Part shown: piece by piece, positions 8,039-14,862 of the stretch
How positions within the stretch are numbered: the first letter of the stretch is position 1
How the letters are laid out: the number at the start of each line of letters is the position of its first letter
The notes under the pieces: generated by a model
The model's input: only the letters and a program-made list of their open reading frames with translations
What the model was told of the DNA's origin: nothing
Databases searched by the model: none
From: Sphingobacteriales bacterium 41-5
Lineage (GTDB): Bacteria; Bacteroidota; Bacteroidia; Chitinophagales; Chitinophagaceae
Length of the DNA: 35,357 nt
Direction of reading: 5' to 3'
NCBI GenBank assembly: GCA_001896965.1
Contig: MKRO01000171.1
Location: 1 to 35,357, forward strand
Program-made: the position numbers and the translations under genes

Positions 8039-8608
8039 ATGCTCAATTTTGAAAACGATATAAAAAAATGTGTTGAAGTGTTAAACAACAAAGGTGTAAT
8101 CCTTTATCCCACCGATACTGTTTGGGGTTTGGGTTGTGATGCAACCAACGAAGAAGCTGTGTCGAAGATCTACCATATAAAAAAAAGAAGCGATAGCAAA
8201 GCCCTGATTGTATTAGCAGCGACAGAACGGGACGTAATGCAATACACTGCTGCCGTGGATTTGAGCCTTTTTGAATTTTTGAATGAAGCCGAAAAACCAA
8301 CAACCGTCATTTACGATAACGGTATCGGGTTTGCTGACAATCTTTTGGCCGAAGATGGCAGCATTGCCATCAGAATTGCAAATGATGAGTTCTGCCGTGC
8401 CCTGATAAAAAGGTTTGGAAAGCCGATCGTTTCAACTTCTGCAAATATTTCAGGAGCATCAACGCCAGCTAACTTTTTACAGATCAGTGATGAAATAAAA
8501 TCATCGGTTGATTTTGTTGTGACTCACAAACAGAATGATGAAACGCCCGCCACGCCCAGCTCAATCATAAAATGGGAAAACGGCGAAGCGATTTTTATCA
8601 GGAAGTAA
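8039..8608 (+). CDS. tsaC: L-threonylcarbamoyladenylate synthase (TsaC/Sua5/YrdC family)
   Basis: 189 residues from ATG 8039 (MLNFENDIKKCVEVLNNKG); a TTG at 8033 would add two residues but lies in the -7 box. The YrdC fold is shown by ILYPTDTVWGLGCDATN, then IYHIKKRSDSKALIVLA with the basic KR of the active site, and KPIVSTSANISGASTPANF, the nucleotide-binding motif. The protein is the short form with no extra Sua5 C-terminal domain. It makes threonylcarbamoyl-AMP from Thr, bicarbonate and ATP, the first step of t6A at position 37 of ANN-decoding tRNAs. It sits just before cca, so two tRNA-maturation genes are side by side, each with its own candidate promoter. Confidence 0.9.
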   Translation: MLNFENDIKKCVEVLNNKGVILYPTDTVWGLGCDATNEEAVSKIYHIKKRSDSKALIVLAATERDVMQYTAAVDLSLFEFLNEAEKPTTVIYDNGIGFADNLLAEDGSIAIRIANDEFCRALIKRFGKPIVSTSANISGASTPANFLQISDEIKSSVDFVVTHKQNDETPATPSSIIKWENGEAIFIRK

Positions 8609-8667
8609 TTTTTGAATTACAGTACCTGCCAGGGATTTGCATTGCAAGGATTGTAAGTTTTACATGG

Positions 8668-8697
8668 TTGCGGAAAACCCCCGGCTCGTTATCTTTG
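8668..8697 (+). promoter_or_regulatory. Candidate promoter of cca
   Basis: TTG at 8668-8670, a 19-base spacer and TATCTTTG at 8690-8697, a full match to the -7 consensus TAnnTTTG. The chosen cca start ATG at 8706 follows eight bases later, which implies a leader of a few bases only and argues against an upstream TTG start. Confidence 0.6.
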
Positions 8698-8705
8698 CCC
8701 ACCCG

Positions 8706-10118
8706 ATGGATATTCAATTAAACGATAAAGAAAAAGAGATTATTGACAAAGTAGCGCAGGCCGCACAGGAGCTGGGGCTTGAAAGCTATTTAGTGGGCGG
8801 GTTTGTGCGCGATAAAATTTTGGGCCGCCGTACTAAGGATGCCGATATTGTTTGTGTGGGCGATGGTATTAAATTAGCCAAAGCAGTCGCACAAAAGTTC
8901 AGGCCTATACCTGAGGTTAATTATTTTAAAAATTTTGGCACAGCACATATTCACAGTTCAGATTTTGATATTGAATTTGTTGGCGCCCGTAAAGAAAGCT
9001 ATCAACGCCACAGCCGCAAGCCCGAGGTGGAACCGGGTACTTTAGAAGACGATCAAAACCGAAGAGATTTTACCATCAATGCGCTTGCCATTAGTTTGAA
9101 CAAAAATGATTTTGGTAAATTACTCGATCCGTTTAACGGCGTTCAACATCTTGAAGAAAAGATTATTATCACGCCGCTGGAGCCTGACCGGACTTTCAGT
9201 GATGACCCTTTGCGTATGATGCGTGCCATCCGCTTTGCAACGCAATTGAATTTTAAAATTGCTGATGAAGTTTTTGAGTCTGTTAAACGAAACGCTGAGC
9301 GTATTAAAATTATTTCGCAGGAAAGAATTACTGATGAGTTGAACAAAATAATTTTAGCGAACAAGCCATCAATTGGTTTTGACCTGTTGTACAAAAGCGG
9401 CTTGCTGAAAATCATCTTTCCAAAAATGGTGGATTTGGCAGGCGCCGAATTTATTGAAGGGAAAGGCCATAAGGATAATTTTTATCATACACTACAGGTA
9501 CTCGATAATATTTCGGAAAACACTGATGATCTTTGGCTTCGCTGGGCGGCTATCCTGCACGATATTGCAAAACCCGCAACGAAAAAATTTGAGGAAGGCC
9601 ATGGCTGGACTTTTCACGGGCATGAAGTGGTGGGAGGCAGGATGGTTCCTAAGATTTTCGCGCAGCTAAAACTTCCGCTAAACGAAAAAATGAAGCAGGT
9701 AAAAAAGCTCGTGGAGTTACACCTTCGCCCGATCAGCCTGACCAAAGAAAACATTACTGACTCGGCAATCCGCAGACTGTTATTTGATGCTGGTGAAGAT
9801 TTTGAAGCACTGATGATGCTTTGCGAAGCTGATATTACGAGTAAGAATAAATATAAAGTGCGGCGCTACCTTGAAAATTTTCAGTTGGTGCGCGAGCATT
9901 GCAGAGAGGTTGAAGAAAAAGACCAGATACGCAACTGGCAGCCGCCGATTGATGGTACCCGGATTATGGAACTCTTTAACCTAAAGCCGTCGCGTGAAGT
10001 GGGTTTATTAAAAGGTGCCTTGAAAGATGCTATTTTAGATGGCGAAGTTGCTAACAATTATGATGCTGCTTATGAATTTCTACTGAGCAAAGCAAAGGAA
10101 ATAGGTGTGGTGAAATAG
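8706..10118 (+). CDS. cca: CCA-adding tRNA nucleotidyltransferase with HD domain
   Basis: 470 residues from ATG 8706 (MDIQLNDKEKEIIDKV). The frame is open upstream to a TTG at 8637, but that lies before the promoter. Class II polymerase-beta-like core: LVGGFVRDKILGRRTKDADI (GG motif and the D-A-D metal site), then NRRDFTINALAI and the RMMRAIRFATQL neck motif. The C-terminal half holds an HD domain (WAAILHDIAKP, HGHEVVGGRM) typical of bacterial CCA enzymes with phosphohydrolase-like parts. The enzyme builds or repairs the 3' CCA of tRNA without a template. Length and motif order are as usual; no defect seen. It converges on the minus-strand lipoprotein gene two bases after its stop. Confidence 0.93.
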   Translation: MDIQLNDKEKEIIDKVAQAAQELGLESYLVGGFVRDKILGRRTKDADIVCVGDGIKLAKAVAQKFRPIPEVNYFKNFGTAHIHSSDFDIEFVGARKESYQRHSRKPEVEPGTLEDDQNRRDFTINALAISLNKNDFGKLLDPFNGVQHLEEKIIITPLEPDRTFSDDPLRMMRAIRFATQLNFKIADEVFESVKRNAERIKIISQERITDELNKIILANKPSIGFDLLYKSGLLKIIFPKMVDLAGAEFIEGKGHKDNFYHTLQVLDNISENTDDLWLRWAAILHDIAKPATKKFEEGHGWTFHGHEVVGGRMVPKIFAQLKLPLNEKMKQVKKLVELHLRPISLTKENITDSAIRRLLFDAGEDFEALMMLCEADITSKNKYKVRRYLENFQLVREHCREVEEKDQIRNWQPPIDGTRIMELFNLKPSREVGLLKGALKDAILDGEVANNYDAAYEFLLSKAKEIGVVK

Positions 10119-10120
10119 TT

Positions 10121-10585
10121 TTAAGGTTTTACTTTCTCGATTTGTTTGTGAAAGGGTAAATAAGTTTCAAGTGCTGCAGAGCCATACCAGGGATAGATTT
10201 CAGCGGCGAGCAAACCTGCTTTTATTGCAGGATCAGATTGTAACAAAATTTCAGTTTCACTTTTGTCTTTGGTTTTAAAAATATAAAGTCCGCGGTATTG
10301 TTTCTCGTTTTTCCCGAAAGGCCCCGCAATAACTAATTTTCCTTCATCAGCAAGCCTGCCAATATTTGCGAGATGCCCCCGAAACAAGGAGTTGATAGAA
10401 TCTTTGTTTTCGATCTTTGCAGATCCAGTTTTCAGAATCACAAACTGATACATGCGCATACCGTATTCGTCTGCGCCAAGCTTTTCGGCGAGTTGTTTAT
10501 TGTAGCCATCTTCAACAGCATTCTTTGAGTTGCTACACGCTGAAAGAATGATTGCGAAAAAGAGAATCAAATGTAAATTTCTCAT
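10121..10585 (-). CDS. YciI-like domain lipoprotein
   Basis: 154 residues from ATG 10585; the frame is open to 10681, but only this start gives the lipoprotein signal MRNLHLILFFAIILSACSN, with lipobox L-S-A-C. The body has YQFVILKTGSAKIEN, RGHLANIGRLADEGKLVIAGPF and YRGLYIFKTKDKSETEILLQ, the ferredoxin-like layout of YciI/YCII proteins. The His of RGHLANI sits where the conserved YciI His lies. Family members are small and mostly uncharacterised; an exported lipoprotein form is common in Bacteroidota. It lies 38 bases beyond the end of the DUF1569 gene on the same strand and its stop is two bases from that of cca. Confidence 0.75.
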   Translation of the reverse strand: MRNLHLILFFAIILSACSNSKNAVEDGYNKQLAEKLGADEYGMRMYQFVILKTGSAKIENKDSINSLFRGHLANIGRLADEGKLVIAGPFGKNEKQYRGLYIFKTKDKSETEILLQSDPAIKAGLLAAEIYPWYGSAALETYLPFHKQIEKVKP

Positions 10586-10623
10586 AACTGGAATAGATGC
10601 TACTCGTCCTGTGTTTGGGAAAA

Positions 10624-11079
10624 TTAAACCCCGAATTGCGTAAGATGATGATCGAGGTGCTTGGCAAACATGTTGTTCCATTCTGTTTTATTAAGCACCC
10701 CAAAAGAATGAGATTCTTTTCCATCAAAATGCTCGGCGCCGAGTTCCTGCGTTTGTTTGATATGGTTAATGAGCCTTTCTTTTTCCAGTTCAAAATCTTT
10801 TTCAGCCGTCACTAAGAAATGAGGCGCTGTGCGCATATTTTTTTTGTAAGGCTCTTCATTTACAACGGTCTTTTTTACGAAAGATTTTAACACCCATTTC
10901 ATAAAAGGGCTTTTAGGTTTAGGATGCTTGTCAGTATATACCAGCTCATAAGTAACATTACAGTGCGCCAGCATTTGCGCTACGTTCATCTGGCCCCACT
11001 GTGGCTGCGAAACTGTTGTGAGTTTGTTGATTCTGTCTATAACCTGCTGTGCGCCTTCAGGCGTGAAAACTTGTGTCAT
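10624..11079 (-). CDS. DUF1569 (DinB-like fold) protein
   Basis: 151 residues from ATG 11079, cytoplasmic. Family signatures are QPQWGQMNVAQMLAHCNVTY near the N-terminus, HFDGKESHSFGVLNKTEW and the terminal KHLDHHLTQFGV. Conserved His residues in AHC, HSFG and HLDHH would match the metal-binding triad of the DinB superfamily four-helix bundle. No established function. Probably co-transcribed with the YciI-like lipoprotein that follows after 38 bases. Confidence 0.75.
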   Translation of the reverse strand: MTQVFTPEGAQQVIDRINKLTTVSQPQWGQMNVAQMLAHCNVTYELVYTDKHPKPKSPFMKWVLKSFVKKTVVNEEPYKKNMRTAPHFLVTAEKDFELEKERLINHIKQTQELGAEHFDGKESHSFGVLNKTEWNNMFAKHLDHHLTQFGV

Positions 11080-11171
11080 GTAGCGTTGTTTTGTTTAAGG
11101 CAGTAAAAATAAGGATAGATATCTAAATCATTGACGAACGTTGCGGTTCCAAATAATTCTTATAGTAATTA

Positions 11172-11372
11172 TCACTTGTACGCCAGTACCGTATTTCTTT
11201 TCAGAAGTACGGCTTTCAATTTGCTATAACTTACATCCTGCACCGAAACCTTATCATCAATGGCGATATTGGCAGCGGCTGTGGCAGACTGGCCCGATAC
11301 CATAAAAACCGGTTCCATTCTGATGGAACCAAATGCCATATGGGTGGAAGAAAAGCAAACGGGCACCAACAG
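11172..11372 (-). pseudogene. FAD-dependent oxidoreductase, C-terminal fragment
   Basis: The last 60-65 codons read [40 protein letters not shown] and [18 protein letters not shown]. This is the end of the FAD-dependent oxidoreductase family often found next to polysaccharide genes in Bacteroidota, where the last FAD-binding helix carries GQSAATAA; here it is SGQSATAA. The rest, several hundred residues including the N-terminal GxGxxG site, is absent. Upstream the reading frame continues directly into IS1595 transposase sequence without a stop, so the fragment is the tail of a chimeric frame. The missing 5' part is not found on the other side of the IS remnant. Confidence 0.8.
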
Positions 11373-12182
11373 GTTGTGGAAACAGGTTTTGCCAAAGGCT
11401 CTTCTATTAAATCGGTAGAAAAATTCATTCAGATATGCCTGCATATGTTTTTCACTACACTTGTGATATATTCCCCTTAACCATGATTTCAAATTCTTTA
11501 TCAGGGTATGCATTTCAGAGAAGTTTTTTCCTTTATCTGATTTTATTCTTTGTAGTGTATACTCAGACCCCAAAGGCGTATATCCTGCCCATTCATCTGT
11601 TCGCACCAGTGCCTTCTACTTAGATATATGCGTATCAAAAACCCTTCGTAATTCAGCGCTACTACAATCCTCCATATCTGTACCATAGGCTCTTCCTGTC
11701 TTTTCATCTTCTCTTATTTCTACCGCCAGGCAAACCAGCTTTTTATCGCCTTTGCTCATCCTGCCCGCCTGTGACGATTTCATCAATACCTATACAATCC
11801 GTTAGCTGATGGCTGCTACCGGATTTCATCGCCTCCTGTATCTTTCTTTTAAATGACCAACAGGTTTTCTGACGCAACAACAACTCACCGGACAACCACA
11901 ACTTGCATCCCTTTTTGCTTACGCAAACACGATAGCAAATATGAAATGCCTTCAACAATGGAAATTTAATTTTGTGAAACAGTGTTCCCGCTGTGGCTGA
12001 TTCTTCATAGCCACAATTCTGGCAATGTAAATTGATCCATCGCTTGTTTTCCTAATATCTTGAAGAACCAAACTCGCAGCATTTAAATCCGTCATGCATT
12101 TAACATCCATCAGATATTGCAAACAAGCGGCATTGGCCTGAAACCTTTTGCCAAACTCTATGATGTTCACCCCCTGAAACAC
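11373..12182 (-). pseudogene. IS1595-family transposase, frameshifted and interrupted
   Basis: Pieces of one transposase lie in order on the minus strand in different frames. The start (GTG 12182) gives NIIEFGKRFQANAACLQYLM; a later frame gives HCQNCGYEESATAGTLFHKI and then FPLLKAFHI, LLRQKTCWSFKRKIQEAMKS and TDCIGIDEIVTGG; another frame gives VCLAVEIREDEKTGRAYGTD; the end gives [20 protein letters not shown] and [20 protein letters not shown], then [12 protein letters not shown]. These match the ISXO2-like DDE domain and its N-terminal zinc-ribbon region (the CxxC is partly lost). I count at least two frameshifts and one in-frame TAG (around 11615), so no active transposase is made. The C-terminal end runs into oxidoreductase sequence. 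Confidence 0.8.
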
Positions 12183-12236
12183 AACAAATAGTTTTATCCA
12201 TAAGGATACTAATAAAATTAGTTAGCAACTAACCCC
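12183..12236 (-). mobile_element. Possible outer end of the IS1595 remnant
   Basis: Before the transposase start the minus strand begins GGGGTTAGTTGCTAACTAA, including the short inverted repeat GTTAGTTGCTAAC. A G-rich start fits an IS1595-type terminal repeat. The partner end is missing because the other side is cut, so the boundary is an inference. Confidence 0.4.
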
Positions 12237-12275
12237 GTTTTGACCTCCGACTTATTCGACTAATCTATCACTATT

Positions 12276-12310
12276 AAAATAAGCGGCCTCAAATTGAGGC
12301 CGCTTATTTT
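12276..12310. terminator. Bidirectional intrinsic terminator
   Basis: A perfect 17-bp inverted repeat centred on 12293 (AAAATAAGCGGCCTCAA and its complement) with a run of T on the plus strand and TTTT on the minus strand. It lies 20 bases after the stop of the minus-strand helix-hairpin-helix gene, which it most likely terminates. Confidence 0.85.
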
Positions 12311-12330
12311 TTTTAACAATTTAATGATTT

Positions 12331-13002
12331 TTATTTCCCCGCTACAAGTTCATCCTGTAGTTTCTTTAAATCATCCCAGCTGCCCGCTGCAGCTAATTTT
12401 GCCTGCTTAGGCCAGCTTGCCGGATTGTGCATTTGAAATTTAGAGCCCGCAGCTTCTAAAATTCCTTTTAATTTTTTACCCGTTGCTTTTGAAAGGTCCT
12501 GAAAACTAACAATACTTTCGGCTTCTAACAATTTTGCAATTTTAGGCCCGATACCTTCAATTTTAGTAAGGTCATCTTTAACAGGGGCTTCTTTTTTCAC
12601 AGCTTTTTTCGCGGGAGTTTTTGTAGCTACAACTTTTGGCTTTGAAGTTTTTGCAGGCGTTTTCTTTGCCGCTTTTTTAACATCTGCCACTAATACCTGA
12701 GTTTCTGCAATTACCAAAACTTCTTCTTCAACAGTAATGACTGAATTTTCCACGTTCAACTCAGAACGATATACGTAAGACTGAGCGGCAAAGTCGTTCA
12801 CCCATCTTCCGTCATTTAATAAAAATCTGTATTCATAGGTCTTTCCGGGTTCCAATAAAATCTCAGCTTTCAAAGTACCGTCGGGCTGAACGGATAAAAT
12901 CGGGGCATTTTCGGGGTTCCAGTTGTTAAAGTCGCCTAATAAAAGAGCTTCGGTGGCATCGCCCAGGGCTTCCAGAGGTAAGGAAAACGTAACTTGTTTC
13001 AT
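12331..13002 (-). CDS. Carbohydrate-binding-like (AMPK/isoamylase N) plus helix-hairpin-helix protein
   Basis: 223 residues from ATG 13002, no signal peptide. Residues 1-85 are an AMPK-type glycogen-binding or isoamylase N-like beta-sandwich: FSLPLEALGDATEALLLGDF, NNWNPENAP, then LEPGKTYEYRFLLNDGRWVN. Residues 105-145 form a low-complexity Lys/Ala/Pro linker resembling histone-like tails. Residues 146-223 are a helix-hairpin-helix module: LTKIEGIGPKIAKLLEAESI and FQMHNPASWPKQAKLAAAGS, which elsewhere occurs at the end of ribosomal L21-like or NADH dehydrogenase subunit proteins. The hairpin and basic linker suggest nucleic acid binding; why it is tied to a sugar-binding fold is unknown. Single gene with its own strong terminator. 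Confidence 0.75.
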   Translation of the reverse strand: MKQVTFSLPLEALGDATEALLLGDFNNWNPENAPILSVQPDGTLKAEILLEPGKTYEYRFLLNDGRWVNDFAAQSYVYRSELNVENSVITVEEEVLVIAETQVLVADVKKAAKKTPAKTSKPKVVATKTPAKKAVKKEAPVKDDLTKIEGIGPKIAKLLEAESIVSFQDLSKATGKKLKGILEAAGSKFQMHNPASWPKQAKLAAAGSWDDLKKLQDELVAGK

Positions 13003-13188
13003 TTGTAGTTTTTTTGTTTTTAATTTCTAAAATATTCTGCAAGAATAAAAATTGCTGCAGACGGACTAAGTGGTTAGTAGCGGCTTAATATCAATTGATT
13101 TATGTTGCAAAATTAGCCATTTTTTGTATATGATTGAGCCAGAAAGGGCTGTAAGTTGAAAAACTGTGTACAAAATGGCTATTATTTA

Positions 13189-13202
13189 CGCAAATGTTTG
13201 CG
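13189..13202. promoter_or_regulatory. Operator-like palindrome upstream of the ThuA gene
   Basis: CGCAAATGTTTGCG has six-base arms around a two-base centre, and lies 67 bases before ATG 13269. It resembles operators of LacI-type regulators, but no such regulator gene is in the window. Confidence 0.3.
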
Positions 13203-13268
13203 GAAAATTAGAGCCGTAAAGCCATCGACTAAATCGGTAACTTGTGGCGAAATCTCAACCTCAAAAAT

Positions 13269-13997
13269 ATGAACACTAAGCTTACGATTTTAAGTGTACT
13301 CTTTCTTGCCTTTTCTATTTCAGTTTTTGCGGCAAAAAAGCCGAAAGTTTTGGTATTTATAAAAACGGCGGGGTTCTATCATAAATCAATTCCCGCAGGC
13401 GCCGCTGCTATTCAACAATTAGGATTACAAAACGGTTTTGGTGTTGATACTACCAGAGATTCCGCTGCCCTCACGCCGTCCAACCTGAAAAAATACGCAG
13501 CAGTTATTTTCTTAAATACTACCGGCACTGTTTTAAATGATTCGCAAAAAACTGCTTTTAAGCAGTATATTCAAAAAGGTGGCGGCTTTGTGAGTGTTCA
13601 CGCCGCAACGGATACCGAGTACGGCTGGCCCTGGTACAACGGGCTGGTGGGCGCTTATTTTTTAAGCCATCCCAAACAACAAAAAGCAACAATAATTGTA
13701 AAAGACAATTCACATATTTCAACCAAACACTTACCGGCAAAATGGGAGCGGTTTGATGAATGGTATAATTTTAAAAACATCAGCGATAACATAAAAGTAC
13801 TATTACTGCTTGACGAAAAAAGTTACGAAGGCGGCAAAAACGGCAATTATCACCCCATTGCATGGTATCAAAATTATGATGGCGGCAGGGCTTTTTACAC
13901 CGGCCTGGGGCATACTGATGAAAGCTATGAAGAGCCTTTGTTTTTACAGCATTTGCTTGGCGGAATTGAATACGCTATGAACGGGAGGAATAAATAA
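13269..13997 (+). CDS. Exported ThuA-domain protein
   Basis: 242 residues from ATG 13269, chosen because it gives the signal peptide MNTKLTILSVLFLAFSISVF with a cut after AFA/A near residue 20; the nine residues in front of it are not needed. The ThuA (trehalose utilisation, class I glutamine amidotransferase-like) fold shows KVLVFIKTAGFYHKSIPAG, KYAAVIFLNTTGTVLNDSQK, GGGFVSVHAATDTEYGWPWY, HPIAWYQNYDGGRAFYTGLG and HTDESYEEPLFLQHLLGGIE. The usual nucleophile Cys is replaced, as in ThuA proteins generally. ThuA domains have been linked to sugar metabolism in Rhizobiales; the exported Bacteroidota forms have no proven substrate. A CCCTAC/GTAGGG hairpin at 14001-14023 follows the stop but lacks a T-run. 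Confidence 0.85.
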   Translation: MNTKLTILSVLFLAFSISVFAAKKPKVLVFIKTAGFYHKSIPAGAAAIQQLGLQNGFGVDTTRDSAALTPSNLKKYAAVIFLNTTGTVLNDSQKTAFKQYIQKGGGFVSVHAATDTEYGWPWYNGLVGAYFLSHPKQQKATIIVKDNSHISTKHLPAKWERFDEWYNFKNISDNIKVLLLLDEKSYEGGKNGNYHPIAWYQNYDGGRAFYTGLGHTDESYEEPLFLQHLLGGIEYAMNGRNK

Positions 13998-14064
13998 AGC
14001 CCCTACCTCGGCTCTCTGTAGGGATTGCGAAGTTTACGAAGTACTAATTTTTTTACTATTAAAT

Positions 14065-14084
14065 TACTAAATTTATTAGCTTTT
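14065..14084 (+). promoter_or_regulatory. Putative damage-response operator and -7 box of imuA
   Basis: TACTAAATTTATTAGCTTTT contains the inverted repeat CTAA-N5-TTAG (14067-14079), and its TAGCTTTT part resembles the -7 element TAnnTTTG. The recA promoter carries the same 20-base arrangement with three differences (34310-34329). The ATG of imuA is 31 bases further on. A repressor bound here would cover the promoter; no lexA-like gene lies in the window. Confidence 0.6.
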
Positions 14085-14115
14085 TTTTATTACCTTAGCA
14101 TCAGAAATAATTTAT

Positions 14116-14862
14116 ATGCCTGTTGAGGTTGTATATAAAACTGATGTTCTTCGTTCGTTAAGAAAAGAGCTGCTGGTATTACAGGGCTTTAAAAAACCTG
14201 TATGCGAAAGACATATTTCAGTGGGGCTGGGATTTATGGAAAAGTCGTTTCCGCATGATGTTTTTCCAACGGGGGCCGTTCATGATTTTGTCAGCGATAA
14301 TTTTTCAAACGCCGCTGCAACCAACGGTTTTATTTCGGGCGTGATGGGTAATCTTTTTAAGAATGCCCAAAAAATAAATGCTGTGTGGGTGAATGCTTCC
14401 AACAAAATTTTTCCAACAGCTTTAAAACTTTTTGGGATTGATCCCCACCATATCATTTTCGTTAATGCACGCAACCCCAAAGATGTGTTGTGGGTAATTG
14501 AAGAAGCATTAAAATGTTCCTGTCTCACGGCAATAGTTGGGGAGTTGCAGGACATTGATTTTACAGCCTCCCGCAGGTTACAACTGGCTGTGGAAAAAAG
14601 CGGGGTTACAGCCTTCATTCACCGGCAAAACCCTAAAAGCAAAAACCCCGTGGCTTGTGTGGCGTCCTGGAAAATAAATTCTGTAAAATCAATTCCGCAG
14701 AATATGCCGGGCTTAGGTTTTGCCCGCTGGAATGTGGAATTAACAAAAGTTCGCAACGGCACTCCCGGCAATTGGTTGGTGGAATGGCAGGCGGGTCATT
14801 TTAAAGAAATCAAAAACCAATTGAAAGCTATTTCTTCACATCGTGAATTAAAAGTAAGCTGA
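14116..14862 (+). CDS. imuA: ImuA, mutasome accessory protein
   Basis: 248 residues from ATG 14116. It is a RecA/SulA-like protein of the ImuA type: LRSLRKELLVLQGFKKPV, then the ImuA signature FPTGAVHDFVSDNFSNAAAT, and a RecA-like core INAVWVNASNKIFPTALKLF, GIDPHHIIFVNARNPKDVLW and TASRRLQLAVEKSGVTAFIH. No Walker A of normal form is present, as expected for Bacteroidota ImuA. Its C-terminus, PGLGFARWNVELTKVRNGTP followed by W, is the conserved end of the family. ImuA works with ImuB and DnaE2 in damage-induced translesion synthesis. Its stop overlaps the imuB start by one base (TGATG), so the two are translated together. Confidence 0.88.
   Translation: MPVEVVYKTDVLRSLRKELLVLQGFKKPVCERHISVGLGFMEKSFPHDVFPTGAVHDFVSDNFSNAAATNGFISGVMGNLFKNAQKINAVWVNASNKIFPTALKLFGIDPHHIIFVNARNPKDVLWVIEEALKCSCLTAIVGELQDIDFTASRRLQLAVEKSGVTAFIHRQNPKSKNPVACVASWKINSVKSIPQNMPGLGFARWNVELTKVRNGTPGNWLVEWQAGHFKEIKNQLKAISSHRELKVS

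Noticed and set aside
8637-8705. Upstream TTG start for cca with 23 additional residues
   Set aside because: The extension covers a perfect -33/-7 promoter and does not resemble CCA enzymes.
14001-14023. CCCTAC/GTAGGG hairpin after the ThuA gene as a terminator
   Set aside because: Stem of six pairs with an 11-base loop and no T-run on the plus strand; too weak to call.
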